From: a virus
DNA length: 64,000 nucleotides
Virus record (IMG/VR): IMGVR_UViG_3300023179_008905
Location: 1 to 64,000 of that record
Strand: one strand, 5' to 3'
A model generated the notes under the pieces. It saw only the letters and a program-made list of their open reading frames with translations. It was not told where the DNA came from and searched no databases. Numbering within the stretch: the first letter of the stretch is position 1; each line of letters opens with the position of its first letter. The position numbers were made by a program, and so were the translations under genes. This document shows positions 9,529 to 18,344 of this stretch, piece by piece.

Positions 9529-10139
9529 TCTGTTCTATTATAATTGTCGTCAGTCGGCTCAACGTAAATATGAGCACTCCCACCTTCATCGGAACTAAGC
9601 ATCAAATCAGTATAAACCTTATCGCGGTATTCATTTAAAACAGCATGATGTTTATTTTCCTTTTTAATTCTGTTAATAAATGCATGAAATGCAATGGTCG
9701 TAAAATAAGAAAACGGACTAAATCCTGTGTTTAATTTAAACTTCTTATTTCTTAAAGCAGAGAACATCTTTACTATAGCATCGCCTATCATATCATCTTT
9801 GTAGGAGTAATTGATAAAATTAGGTGCATAAGATAGTCCATGTGCAATTTTTGTTAAACTTTCTCCAAGCTTTTCTGTAATATTACCAGATTTATAATAC
9901 TTTCTAATCTCATCTTCAAATTCTTTACTATTTACATAATGAACCTTATCTTTTGGCTTTACTTTTTTTCCGTCTGGGGTAACTTCAGGTGTTGCTATAT
10001 TTGTGGTAAGTATCTTCTTAAGCTCCGGGTCGCTTTGAATACTCTCCGTATCTTCAGATAATTCTTCTACTTTCTGATTTTTCTTTTTTTCAGATTTCGG
10101 CAATTTTTTTGATGGTATATTTGATTTTTTCTTTCTCAT
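9525..10139 (-). CDS. 55: gp55, late-transcription sigma factor
   Basis: In T4, gp55 is the sigma-family protein that recognises the late promoter TATAAATA. Residues about 95-165 resemble sigma70 region 2: a helical stretch (YKDDMIGDAIVKMFSALRNKKF) then NTGFSPFSYFTTIAFHAFINRIKKE. The first 45 residues are a lysine-rich, probably disordered extension. The 204-aa length is near T4 gp55 (185). Many TAAATA boxes in this window fit the presence of this factor. The gene overlaps uvsW by 50 bp at its 5' end, so a later start is possible. Confidence 0.88.
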   Translation of the reverse strand: MRKKKSNIPSKKLPKSEKKKNQKVEELSEDTESIQSDPELKKILTTNIATPEVTPDGKKVKPKDKVHYVNSKEFEDEIRKYYKSGNITEKLGESLTKIAHGLSYAPNFINYSYKDDMIGDAIVKMFSALRNKKFKLNTGFSPFSYFTTIAFHAFINRIKKENKHHAVLNEYRDKVYTDLMLSSDEGGSAHIYVEPTDDNYNRTE

Positions 10140-11547
10140 AAAGGTTTATTCGTTTTTCCATGTGTGCAGTACTATATTTAAAATCATCGGCTATGTCGAA
10201 TATTATAAGCTTATCCTTATCCTTATGCAAGCGAAGGCCTCTACCAATTGATTGAACTATTTTTATTTTTGCTTTTCCACCGCACGCAAAAACAATATAA
10301 TGTAAATTCTTAATATTGATTCCTGTAGAAAATATTTTTGATATTGCGACCACTACTACATCTGATCTATTTTCCATTAATGATCTTATTTTTTCTCTCT
10401 CTGCAACCTCTACTTCACCGCGAATAAAATATATCTGCTTCTTAGAGCAAAGTTCTTTTAAAGCTCTGTAAAGCGCCTCTCCATGCTCAATAAAGTCTAC
10501 TAAAATGAGAGCATTATTAGTTAACTTGCAAGCTAGCTTACCAATAACATTATTTCTAAATTTATTTCTAATTAAAAATCTCTGCTCTTCTCTATAAAGA
10601 TTTGCGGACGATATAACAACATCTTTGAAGGGGTCTTCATTGTAGCTTATTTTAAGAATCTGCACTAAAACATTGCTTACATAGTTTTCAAGTCTAAGTT
10701 CATGACTATGTTTTTCATATATAACAGGTCCTATTTTACCTATAATATTCCATTGATCAATTAACCCCTCAGGCATTGTACCCGTAAAACCAAAGCGAAC
10801 TGGTGTTTTTATCTTTTTTATAATTTTGTTTATTTCATTTCCTTTACGTATTTTGTGAACCTCGTCTACAATTAAACAATCTATATCTTCAATCCAGGTA
10901 AGATCTGTATTTTTACTTTGTAAAATGCCGAGATTTGCAACTGTAACATTTGCATTACCTTCTAATGGGGTACTACCTGTCCATTTACGAACAGTAAATG
11001 GTACATTATATGTTTTAAAATCTTCAGATGTCTGTTCAACTAAGCCTAGATCAGGTACAATGTAAAGACATTTGAAATTTGAGCCATGTAGTAAGAACAT
11101 CTTTGTTAACAAAGATGCAGCTGTCAACGTCTTGCCACCAGCGGTAGCTAATACTATTGTACCGCGGCCTATTGAATAAGCCTTTTTGACAATCTCTTCT
11201 TGATAATCGCGCAACGGTAAAGCAAGTGGTATTATATTATCACTGTAAAGAGGGTTCGACTTCCATCTGGTAGATGGAACAATTTGTTCGTGAAATAAAG
11301 GATCAGTTTTTACTTCACCTACATAGTTTTTTGTAGTTAAAAATTTTCTTATTTCAAAATAAAGCCCGGGTTCAAATCTACCTGTGGGTGTTATTGCATA
11401 AGTTCTTTGAGGTAAAAATCTTCCGTATCTTCTGCGTACAAAAAAAGCAGCATCATTTTTAACAGAAAAATTCTCTCTAATTTCTTCAAATTGTTCGCCA
11501 GATAGAATACCGGTACCCTTCTTAGGGTCGTAAGAAAAATTAATCAT
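10090..11547 (-). CDS. uvsW: UvsW, superfamily 2 DNA helicase
   Basis: UvsW is a branch-migration helicase that resolves recombination intermediates and origin R-loops in T4. Motifs visible are Walker A TAGGKT (near residue 133), DEVH box VDEVHK (near 227), motif III GFTGT (near 253) and motif VI QSIGRGLRLH (near 437). The length of 485 aa fits T4 UvsW (503). It overlaps uvsY by 4 bp (ATGA) and precedes gene 55. Confidence 0.93.
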   Translation of the reverse strand: MINFSYDPKKGTGILSGEQFEEIRENFSVKNDAAFFVRRRYGRFLPQRTYAITPTGRFEPGLYFEIRKFLTTKNYVGEVKTDPLFHEQIVPSTRWKSNPLYSDNIIPLALPLRDYQEEIVKKAYSIGRGTIVLATAGGKTLTAASLLTKMFLLHGSNFKCLYIVPDLGLVEQTSEDFKTYNVPFTVRKWTGSTPLEGNANVTVANLGILQSKNTDLTWIEDIDCLIVDEVHKIRKGNEINKIIKKIKTPVRFGFTGTMPEGLIDQWNIIGKIGPVIYEKHSHELRLENYVSNVLVQILKISYNEDPFKDVVISSANLYREEQRFLIRNKFRNNVIGKLACKLTNNALILVDFIEHGEALYRALKELCSKKQIYFIRGEVEVAEREKIRSLMENRSDVVVVAISKIFSTGINIKNLHYIVFACGGKAKIKIVQSIGRGLRLHKDKDKLIIFDIADDFKYSTAHMEKRINLYEKEKIKYTIKKIAEI

Positions 11548-11936
11548 GTAGTTTCTAGCTTAATAATGTCTACTAAATTTTTTATATCGTACGAAGTTGA
11601 GCTTAATGTTTTTTCTGACTTTTCGAGTAGTTCAACAACAAGTTCTAATTCTTTTATCTTGCTATCTATTTCCGCCACTTCACTATGTTTTTCTGCTGTT
11701 CTTTCTATAACTGGAAGTGCTAATTTTACCGGGCTTTGCTCTTGTATTTTATCTACTAATTCTTTTTTTAGTAATTCTCGTTTTTTACGCAACTCATTGA
11801 TATCCATCTTATGACGTATTAATCTACCTGCCCATTTGTGTTTAATGCCTGGCAGTTTGAGTTGATATTCTTTTAATACCAATTCATCAATTTTAAGATC
11901 ATTTTCTAGCTCTTTTATATAATTTTCTAGCAGCAT
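11544..11936 (-). CDS. uvsY: UvsY-like recombination mediator
   Basis: A 130-aa helical, charged protein immediately upstream of uvsW, the T4 position of uvsY, which loads UvsX on gp32-coated ssDNA. The segment IKHKWAGRLIRHKMDINELRK resembles the conserved basic UvsY region. I chose the ATG at 11936 (MLLENYIKEL) because residues further upstream would be an unrelated hydrophobic extension reaching into the divergent gene at 11963. A candidate promoter lies just upstream. Assignment rests on synteny plus weak similarity. Confidence 0.75.
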   Translation of the reverse strand: MLLENYIKELENDLKIDELVLKEYQLKLPGIKHKWAGRLIRHKMDINELRKKRELLKKELVDKIQEQSPVKLALPVIERTAEKHSEVAEIDSKIKELELVVELLEKSEKTLSSTSYDIKNLVDIIKLETT

Positions 11937-11944
11937 TAACTTAA

Positions 11945-11972
11945 ATAATAGTATAGAGTTATATGAAATCAA
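11945..11972 (-). promoter_or_regulatory. candidate sigma70-like promoter for uvsY-uvsW-55-47-46
   Basis: Minus-strand TTGATT (11972-11967), 16 bp, then TATTAT (11950-11945), nine bases before the uvsY ATG. The -10 is imperfect, but the spacing matches the other promoters of this class. It overlaps the start of the divergent 11963 gene. Confidence 0.4.
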
Positions 11973-12229
11973 ATAATTTATTTGAAGAAGCTTTTTTAAA
12001 GGCTCTAAATGAAATGAATATGGCAGGAGGCTTGGGTAGTGTTTTTGGAGGAGGATTTGTTGATGTAGGCGCAACCGGAGGTAAGGTACCTGGAGCTCCT
12101 AATGACGTCTATGCTCCTAATGATACAAGAGTTCCAAAAGTTCTAGGAATGGGTAAAAAAAAGAAAAAAGAAAAAATTGTTATTCAAAGACGCCCACTTC
12201 CGGGCTTAGGCAAAGAAGTTGTAAATTAA
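11963..12229 (+). CDS. small protein with a capsid-protein-like motif
   Basis: An 88-aa protein. Residues 7-17 (FEEAFLKALNE) match a short amphipathic segment that recurs at the N-termini of several neighbours. Residues 35-61 align with residues 82-108 of the major capsid protein gp23, 20 of 27 positions identical, including PND.YAPNDTR.PK. A lysine run (KKKKKEK) follows. Codon use in the shared stretch differs from gp23, so it is not a fresh copy. It may be a capsid-associated or packaged protein; the function is unknown. Confidence 0.7.
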   Translation: MKSNNLFEEAFLKALNEMNMAGGLGSVFGGGFVDVGATGGKVPGAPNDVYAPNDTRVPKVLGMGKKKKKEKIVIQRRPLPGLGKEVVN

Positions 12230-12670
12230 TTGTTTACACCTAATTACCTTATGGATTTAGGCCACTGGGTATTGACTGAAGGTGTTTCATTAGACGAAAA
12301 TACTTTTGGATTTATTTATGAAATTACCAATACTTTAAATAATAAAAAATATATTGGCAAAAAACAATGTAAATCTAAATTAAAAAGAAAGCCTTTAAAA
12401 GGCAAAAAAAATAAAAGAATAGAAATTAAAGAATCGGATTGGAAAGAATATACAAGCTCCTCAACAGAATTAAATGAAGATATTAAAAAATATGGAAAAG
12501 ATAAATTTACTTTTAGAATTATACGGGCTTGTAGTTCTAAATGGGAATTAGCATACTTTGAAATTTCTGAACAAATTGCTAAAAACGTTTTAATGAGAGA
12601 TGATTATTATAACGGCATTATTAATGTTCGTATCGGTCGCCCTCCTAAAAACTTCTTGAATAGTTTGTAA
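12230..12670 (+). CDS. GIY-YIG-like nuclease protein
   Basis: A 146-aa protein with a GIY-YIG-type opening (FIYEITNTLNNKKYIGKKQ, about residues 27-46), followed by a basic stretch and a conserved-looking YGKDKFTFRIIR segment typical of these small nucleases. The start is a TTG directly after the stop of the previous gene. Residues 1-18 resemble the short N-terminal segments of its neighbours and end in LTE-G, like a prohead-protease site. It could be a free-standing homing-type endonuclease or a packaged nuclease. Confidence 0.7.
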   Translation: MFTPNYLMDLGHWVLTEGVSLDENTFGFIYEITNTLNNKKYIGKKQCKSKLKRKPLKGKKNKRIEIKESDWKEYTSSSTELNEDIKKYGKDKFTFRIIRACSSKWELAYFEISEQIAKNVLMRDDYYNGIINVRIGRPPKNFLNSL

Positions 12671-12688
12671 TTTCATACATACTTAAGT

Positions 12689-13249
12689 ATGCTCAAAAAA
12701 CTTGAGTTTAAGCAATATAATTTTAGACTCGTTAACTTTAACCATATTTTGCGTAAAGTAGAGGTCGATATTATTAATGATCTGCACAAATACCATTTAT
12801 TAAAAGATAGAATAACAACCAGCGCTAAACAATTTTTCTATCATCATATTATATTTGGCATTTGTGAATATCTTCTAAATGATAAAACAAATGAAAAAAC
12901 AGTTGTCTATTTTAACAATACCCAACTAGAACAGTTATTGTTAGTAAAATACTTTAAAGAAGAAGATATACTGAAACTACTCGATCAAATACTTAGTAAA
13001 GTAAAAAAATTGCTTCCAATTAAAGTATTTCTAACAAATATTTCATTTGAATTCTTACACCATTTACTCTCAAAAAATGAAGGTAGAGGGTTAGAATTAA
13101 TTAGTAATATACGTTCTTACATTGATAGTGTTAATATTGAACGATATACCTTTGCAAAAGTAAAAACATTTACAAAGAAAAATAACCTTATTTTTTTAAA
13201 TAAAGAATACTTCAATCAGCTTAAGACTAAACAACTTCTGATCGTTTAA
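12689..13249 (+). CDS. hypothetical protein
   Basis: A 186-aa, Lys/Leu/Ile-rich protein predicted to be mostly helical, with no motif I recognise. It lies in the same direction as the genes around it, 18 bp after the nuclease-like gene and 16 bp before a fibre-like gene. No signal peptide or membrane segment is evident. Confidence 0.7.
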   Translation: MLKKLEFKQYNFRLVNFNHILRKVEVDIINDLHKYHLLKDRITTSAKQFFYHHIIFGICEYLLNDKTNEKTVVYFNNTQLEQLLLVKYFKEEDILKLLDQILSKVKKLLPIKVFLTNISFEFLHHLLSKNEGRGLELISNIRSYIDSVNIERYTFAKVKTFTKKNNLIFLNKEYFNQLKTKQLLIV

Positions 13250-13252
13250 ATT

Positions 13253-13260
13253 AATAAATA
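13253..13260 (+). promoter_or_regulatory. late promoter box AATAAATA
   Basis: T4-type late -10 box whose last A is 6 nt before the ATG at 13266. With T4 late geometry (box at about -13 to -6) transcription would start on the A of the ATG, giving a leaderless mRNA. No Shine-Dalgarno sequence fits between box and start. Confidence 0.6.
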
Positions 13261-13265
13261 TTTAA

Positions 13266-14177
13266 ATGGCCGATATAACAGTTTCCCAGCTTACTAGAGG
13301 ACTGCCTCCGGTAAATGCTTTTATCCCTTTTTCTAATGGAACGACTACGCTTGCTGTTGCTCCTTCTGGGTTATTGGTTAATGCGGGTAAAGTTGGTATT
13401 AATACAGCAACACCAACGTCAGAATTAACACTTTCAAGATCTGTACAGCTTTCGGCTGATTCTATAGAGCTTAATGTTAGAAGCGGTATTACTGAAGGTA
13501 ATTTTGATGGAATAAAATTTACGCAAACCGCAGGTACTTATAATGAGCTCGCAGCTATAAGATGCAAGTATTTTAATAACGGGCAAACGGCATTAGAACT
13601 TTCAACAAGAGAAAATAATGGTGTAAACCTTAAGGTTGAGTCAATGCTTACTCTGGACCGTAATAACGGTAATGTCTTAAATCATGGTTTAATATTAAGT
13701 GGTAGCAGTTTATATAATCAAGGAAATAGTGCTTTTCCTGATAGTGGTGTTACAAGTCTAAATGTTGCTAGAGGGTGGACATATGGCTACAACGATGTTA
13801 CTGGAAACCTATCTTTTTACACTCATATACTATTACCTCCTGATTTTAATCAAAACAACTATCAAATGTTTTTATTAGAAATAAAAGGATATAATTTTAG
13901 AAGCGCTACAGCTCAACTTATAAATTTAATTGTAGGTGGTTACGTAACCCCAGTATCAAACGGTGGACCAATAAGAAATGTTTCCGCCTGGCAGGCATTA
14001 GGTGATTTTAATCCAACAGCATATTATAGCAGTACATATAATAGAGGGGTTGTGAGGTTTTACTTATCAAATGCTTACTATGCTTCTTTTGTAGTTAATT
14101 CCATATGTGTAGGTAATGGTAGAATTATTAAGCCTGGGGAACTACAAATCATTTATAGTTCCAGTGCAACATTATAA
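13266..14177 (+). CDS. tail fibre-like structural protein (paralogue A)
   Basis: A 303-aa protein whose first 40 residues (MADITVSQLTRGLPPVNAFI) are shared in pattern with the proteins at 20776 and 21659. This points to a common virion-attachment head. After it comes a fibre-type motif GKVGINTATPTSELTL, common in phage tail fibres, then a long beta-rich region without a recognised enzyme motif. A late promoter box lies directly upstream. It is probably a virion component with its own distal domain; its place in the particle is unknown. Confidence 0.7.
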   Translation: MADITVSQLTRGLPPVNAFIPFSNGTTTLAVAPSGLLVNAGKVGINTATPTSELTLSRSVQLSADSIELNVRSGITEGNFDGIKFTQTAGTYNELAAIRCKYFNNGQTALELSTRENNGVNLKVESMLTLDRNNGNVLNHGLILSGSSLYNQGNSAFPDSGVTSLNVARGWTYGYNDVTGNLSFYTHILLPPDFNQNNYQMFLLEIKGYNFRSATAQLINLIVGGYVTPVSNGGPIRNVSAWQALGDFNPTAYYSSTYNRGVVRFYLSNAYYASFVVNSICVGNGRIIKPGELQIIYSSSATL

Positions 14178-14183
14178 TAAATA
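14176..14183 (+). promoter_or_regulatory. late promoter box AATAAATA
   Basis: The last A lies 6 nt before the ATG at 14189, again predicting a transcript that starts at the start codon. Confidence 0.6.
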
Positions 14184-14188
14184 ACTAT

Positions 14189-14638
14189 ATGAGCTTTAAC
14201 TCTAAGTTGTCCGAATATTTAAAATTGTTTACTGAGCAAGGTGAAGAACAGCAGGTTGATGCTACAGCTCCTGCACCTCAGCAAGCACCACCTCCTACAC
14301 CACCCACAGCTCAAAAAGAAGAGCCCTCTGCATTACCACCAGAAGGTTATGTTGATATGGTTAGAATGTTAGCGAAAGCTTTAGTCATGAATATACCTGC
14401 AGGTACTATTGATGCTTTGTTTACAAAACCTATTAATCAAGAATCTGCAGTTGAAGCAAGAGAAGCATTGCAACAGTCTATAGCTTCTAACGAAAATTAT
14501 GAAGATAACCCTCAGCGTATAACTAACCCCCATGTTAAAAAGTTTGTTGATTCTATAAATGAAAATAACTTTATGGCAAAATACAAAGAGATTCTTAATA
14601 TAATGAAGCGTTATAGCAACGATCCCAATCTCAAATGA
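14189..14638 (+). CDS. hypothetical late protein with Pro/Gln-rich linker
   Basis: A 149-aa protein. Residues 1-16 (MSFNSKLSEYLKLFTE) form an amphipathic segment like those of several neighbours. Residues 24-52 are a Pro/Ala/Gln-rich linker, and the rest is a helical domain. It is followed after one base by the next gene. No family is recognised. The late promoter and N-terminal segment make a virion or internal-head role plausible but unproven. Confidence 0.7.
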   Translation: MSFNSKLSEYLKLFTEQGEEQQVDATAPAPQQAPPPTPPTAQKEEPSALPPEGYVDMVRMLAKALVMNIPAGTIDALFTKPINQESAVEAREALQQSIASNENYEDNPQRITNPHVKKFVDSINENNFMAKYKEILNIMKRYSNDPNLK

Positions 14639-14639
14639 T

Positions 14640-15869
14640 ATGCATAAGAAAAAGCTTAAAAAGCCTTACAAGTCTCTTGATGAGATTTATCTAAAAGAAT
14701 CTTTTGCTAAGCCTGTACCAGCTCTACCTAGACAAACAATTTTTAACGAAGCTCCAGAAGATAAAACAATAGATGTTTATGCACAAGTAGATGACGGCGG
14801 TAGGCCAAAGCTATTAGGTGCAGTTGATAGAAAAGGTCTTACAAAAATTACTAATATAGTAAGTTCTGATAAAAGCGGAACCGTATTTAAGGACCTTATG
14901 AGTGTATGTAATTTACAAGGATTAGAAAATTTTATATATCCTATTTTTGAAAAATATAATATTAATTACGATGAAGTAAAAAGATTATTAGTTGATGGTA
15001 AAAATTCTAAAGCTATGCAATTTCCTATCTCTAATAAAATTGTTGGAAAATCGGGTAGCTTTGAGCTTTGGAATACTTTAAAACCGGTTATAAAAGCTGT
15101 TTTAGTAGAACAAGAAGAAAATGATGCTGTAAATTTATTTTCTGAATTATTTAATTTTGAACCCCCTAAGGGTACAGTAGCTACCGGTAAAGGCGAATTA
15201 GTTATAATTCTTTTTAGTGACGGTAAAAAAGTGAAGTATGAAAAAGATGATGTATCAAAAGGTGATATTGTTTTATCAGATGGTCGACGACTTGAACTAA
15301 AGGTAGGTCAAGGAAGATTAGCTTCTGCAAGAAGTAGAGGATTTGAAAAATTGCGACAATCTGTAGAACAGCTAGTACACAAACGAATGACAGGAGAAAA
15401 TTTAACGTTTGATGAGCTAAAAAATGTTAATTTAGCTTTATCTAAAGAAGAAGATATTAATTTTTCATTACAATTTATTAATAAAAATACTGATCCAAAT
15501 GTTTTAGAAAGTTTAATTTGGGCTCCGAGTTTATTAGGTTATGGTGGAAAGGGGTTTGAATATCTTTTAATTATGAGTAATAAGGATAGAGCAGCGGGTA
15601 AATTTATTCTTAGTTATTATGATATAAAAGATAAGAATATTATTATTGATGCATTGCTAAATAAAAATCTTAGTGTTTATGCAGACAATGAAGGTTTAAC
15701 AATAACTTCTGGCTTAAGACCTACTGGTAAAAGTGCCTATAAGCAGTATAGACCTGCTCCAGTTAAAAAATCTGCTAAAGCAGTAAACCCTTCTTTTACC
15801 CCACCGGTAAGACCACCCGCAATACCAGCTCAACCGACAACACAGGAACAACCTAATGCTAACGTTTAA
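14640..15869 (+). CDS. hypothetical protein with possible PD-(D/E)XK nuclease signature
   Basis: A 409-aa protein. The middle region (about residues 180-225) reads TGKGELVIILFSDGKKV, then KGDIVLSDGRRLELKVGQ. Its acidic residues and ELK triad resemble the core of PD-(D/E)XK nucleases. The N-terminus is basic with a LKE-S site near residue 20, and the C-terminal 35 residues are Pro/Ala-rich. It overlaps the following gene by 14 bp. The nuclease call is a pattern match only. Confidence 0.6.
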   Translation: MHKKKLKKPYKSLDEIYLKESFAKPVPALPRQTIFNEAPEDKTIDVYAQVDDGGRPKLLGAVDRKGLTKITNIVSSDKSGTVFKDLMSVCNLQGLENFIYPIFEKYNINYDEVKRLLVDGKNSKAMQFPISNKIVGKSGSFELWNTLKPVIKAVLVEQEENDAVNLFSELFNFEPPKGTVATGKGELVIILFSDGKKVKYEKDDVSKGDIVLSDGRRLELKVGQGRLASARSRGFEKLRQSVEQLVHKRMTGENLTFDELKNVNLALSKEEDINFSLQFINKNTDPNVLESLIWAPSLLGYGGKGFEYLLIMSNKDRAAGKFILSYYDIKDKNIIIDALLNKNLSVYADNEGLTITSGLRPTGKSAYKQYRPAPVKKSAKAVNPSFTPPVRPPAIPAQPTTQEQPNANV

Positions 15870-17043
15870 GCAATTTCTTCTTGAAGGTGGAGTAGCTGGT
15901 CATATGGCTCATCCTTTCGATTTACCTAATGTAAATACGGGTAAAGATCTTATTAATATTTTTAATAAAATAGTTAATAGTTTAAAAAAGAAGCCTTCTA
16001 CAGTAAAGATAGACGGTGTTAACGCTTCTATAAAGTTAATAACAAATGCCGAGGGTAATAAAGAGTTTGCTATGGATAGAGGCTCTAGCAAGCCTGAAGA
16101 CGTGGAAGGTGTTACAATATCAAGACTAACTGCAAGGTTTCCAGCAGGTCATGGTATGATAGAAACAGGAAAGACTGTTCTTAATATTTTTAATACAGCT
16201 ATTCCTAGCATAGAACCTGAACTAAAAAAACTTAAAATGTGGAATAATCCTAAAATTCTTTTTAATATGGAATTCGTAAAAGGTGCAACCAATGTTATTG
16301 GATATGCTAATAACTTCTTAGCAATACATGGTTTAAATGAAATTATAGAAGTAAAAAGCCCTGTTCGTGGAAGCGTAAGAAGAGCTTCACGTGAAATATC
16401 TTATGACAAAAAAGCATTACTTTCTTTAATTCAAAAAGTAGACCCTATTGCTAAGAAGTCCGGTTTTGATGTTGAGCATGAATTTACTGTAGAATTAAAA
16501 GATGTAAATTTTAATGATGTTTTAAATCAAAAATTTACCGTTAGCTATGATTCTAAAACTTTTGATACTAGGCCTTTAAAAGATTGGCTTTTAAAAGCTA
16601 AGAATCCTAGGGCTGAAAAAATTAAAACAGCTTCTGGCAAAACAATAAGTGCAATGAGCTTAGAAAACTATAAGAATGTAATTTCTGGTATTCCTATGAT
16701 ACAGTATATAGGTAATAATAAAAAGGTAATAGAAAAAGCTATCAACGGTGCTTTATTTTATCATGCAACATTACTAATGGGTGATAAGATTAAGCAAGCT
16801 TCGACATCAAAGCTTGGCTCTCTTCAAACACAAGAAGGCATTGTTGTAAGAGATTCTACAGTATCTTCTAACCCAGTTAAAATAACAGGAAGCTTTATCA
16901 CAGGAAAAGAGGCTGGTAAATTTGCCAAACGCGGTGAAAATGAAGAAAATCAAAGACAAATGTCTAATCAAAATTATATGGTAAATCCTGAATTTGGAAA
17001 AGAAGGTGCACGATTAACGCAAACACCAGGAATGTCTATATGA
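15856..17043 (+). CDS. ligase-like nucleotidyltransferase with possible capsid-targeting N-terminus
   Basis: A 395-aa protein with the motif order of covalent nucleotidyltransferases (DNA/RNA ligases). KIDGVNAS is motif I with the candidate nucleotidyl-lysine near residue 51. NMEFV is a motif III-like segment near 136. EGIVVR is motif IV near 329, and PVKITG is motif V-like near 340. The first ten residues (MLTFKQFLLE) followed by GG resemble the T4 internal-protein capsid-targeting sequence with its LxE cleavage site. It overlaps the following NMN adenylyltransferase-like gene by 4 bp, so a joint function is likely. The substrate is unknown. Confidence 0.7.
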   Translation: MLTFKQFLLEGGVAGHMAHPFDLPNVNTGKDLINIFNKIVNSLKKKPSTVKIDGVNASIKLITNAEGNKEFAMDRGSSKPEDVEGVTISRLTARFPAGHGMIETGKTVLNIFNTAIPSIEPELKKLKMWNNPKILFNMEFVKGATNVIGYANNFLAIHGLNEIIEVKSPVRGSVRRASREISYDKKALLSLIQKVDPIAKKSGFDVEHEFTVELKDVNFNDVLNQKFTVSYDSKTFDTRPLKDWLLKAKNPRAEKIKTASGKTISAMSLENYKNVISGIPMIQYIGNNKKVIEKAINGALFYHATLLMGDKIKQASTSKLGSLQTQEGIVVRDSTVSSNPVKITGSFITGKEAGKFAKRGENEENQRQMSNQNYMVNPEFGKEGARLTQTPGMSI

Positions 17044-17690
17044 AATTCGATAAATTAGTAAATGAAATTTTAATGCCACAAAAAAATAATTTAATCGTTA
17101 TATTTCCTGGGCGCTTTCAACCTTTTCATGTAGGTCATAAACATTTATTTGATATGGCTAAAAAACAGTTTCCGGGGGCTGATTTTTTTATAGCTACAGC
17201 AGATGAAATAGCTAAAAAAGAAGACCCATCTCGCTATCCTTTTAATTTTAAAGAAAAAAAAGAAATTATTAAAGCAACGGGTATTCCTGAAAAAGAAATA
17301 GCCCAGGTTAAAATGCCTTATAAGCCTTTAGAAATTTTAAAAAATTATGATCCTAATGTTGCAAAAGTAGTTTATCTTGTAGGTAAAAAAGATATGGAAT
17401 CAGATCCTCGTTTTGCATTTGGAATAACTAAGAAAGGAACGCCTACTTATTTTCAACCGTTTGCTGATTTACAATCTATGCAACCATTTAAAGAGCAAGG
17501 TGGTCACGGTTATATCTATGCTCCGGCTACAATTGAATTTAACCTAGGTAAAAAGAAGATAACAAGTGCAACCGAACTTAGAAATATGTATAAAGCATCT
17601 AATGAAGCTGTAAGAAAACAAATCGTGCAAGCTGTTATTGGAAAATTTGACCCTAAAATTTATAACCTATTTAATTCTAAATTAAGTTAA
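17040..17690 (+). CDS. NMN adenylyltransferase-like nucleotidyltransferase
   Basis: A 216-aa protein of the HxGH nucleotidyltransferase superfamily. GRFQPFHVGH lies near residues 20-31, and a second motif similar to the ISSTxxR type appears as ITSATELRNMY near residue 180. NadM-type enzymes join NMN and ATP to make NAD. The N-terminus (MKFDKLVNEIL) resembles those of its neighbours. Coupling by a 4-bp overlap to a ligase-like protein suggests a two-enzyme module around NAD or adenylylated nucleic acid ends. The exact substrate cannot be read from sequence. Confidence 0.75.
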   Translation: MKFDKLVNEILMPQKNNLIVIFPGRFQPFHVGHKHLFDMAKKQFPGADFFIATADEIAKKEDPSRYPFNFKEKKEIIKATGIPEKEIAQVKMPYKPLEILKNYDPNVAKVVYLVGKKDMESDPRFAFGITKKGTPTYFQPFADLQSMQPFKEQGGHGYIYAPATIEFNLGKKKITSATELRNMYKASNEAVRKQIVQAVIGKFDPKIYNLFNSKLS

Positions 17691-18335
17691 ATTCTTTTTC
17701 TTTTCAAGTATTAGAATAGTTTCTAGCAATACCTTTTCTAAGTTTTCGGCAGATTCGCGTCTTAAAACATCACTTAGTTTATTCAAAAGAACATCTCCAC
17801 CTTTTGTGATAGCACTATAAAGCTCCTCTTCATTACTCTCTTCAAAGTTGTTGTCGCCACACATTCCATGTTGTGGGTTTAGAGCTTTTTCATAATCTTC
17901 ATAACCAAACACTGATTCAATTTGATCGTGTGCATTAGTTAGCTTGCTTAAAACCCAAGCTTCAACATTATCTTTACCGTTCATTAAATCATGTAACATA
18001 GCGGATAATTTGAAAATTCTAAACAAAAGCTGTCTACACATCTTACCATTACTGTCATAAGTTTCAGGATTATAGCCTTCACAATCTTCGCTTTTATCTT
18101 TATGTTGATTAGCTTTACATTCTACACACCCATTACACTTACATCCTTTAGCAGCATAAACGCAATGCTCTTCAGATTCTTCACAACCGCAATGTCTTTT
18201 TGGAATAGTAATTTTAGCTAGCTTTGTAGGGGTAGGGCCTACATCGGAAATAGCTTGGGGACCCATTCCTACGTCTTCTTTTACAATCTTTTGATTGTAA
18301 ATTTCGTTTAATAAATGAAAGTCTTTGTGAAACAT
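17682..18335 (-). CDS. cysteine-rich hypothetical protein
   Basis: A 217-aa protein on the opposite strand, overlapping the end of the previous gene by 9 bp. A cysteine/histidine cluster at about residues 49-85 (HCGCEESEEHC, then GCKCNGCVEC) probably binds metal. The C-terminal half is helical. The N-terminus (FHLLNEIYNQKIVKE) is another variant of the amphipathic segment found in the region. A late box lies 10 nt upstream on the minus strand. Function unknown. Confidence 0.7.
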   Translation of the reverse strand: MFHKDFHLLNEIYNQKIVKEDVGMGPQAISDVGPTPTKLAKITIPKRHCGCEESEEHCVYAAKGCKCNGCVECKANQHKDKSEDCEGYNPETYDSNGKMCRQLLFRIFKLSAMLHDLMNGKDNVEAWVLSKLTNAHDQIESVFGYEDYEKALNPQHGMCGDNNFEESNEEELYSAITKGGDVLLNKLSDVLRRESAENLEKVLLETILILEKKKNLT

Positions 18336-18344
18336 ACCGATAAA

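Noticed and set aside
12230-12670. GIY-YIG protein as part of a group I intron
   Set aside because: No split gene or intron-like core is seen around it; the neighbours are intact.
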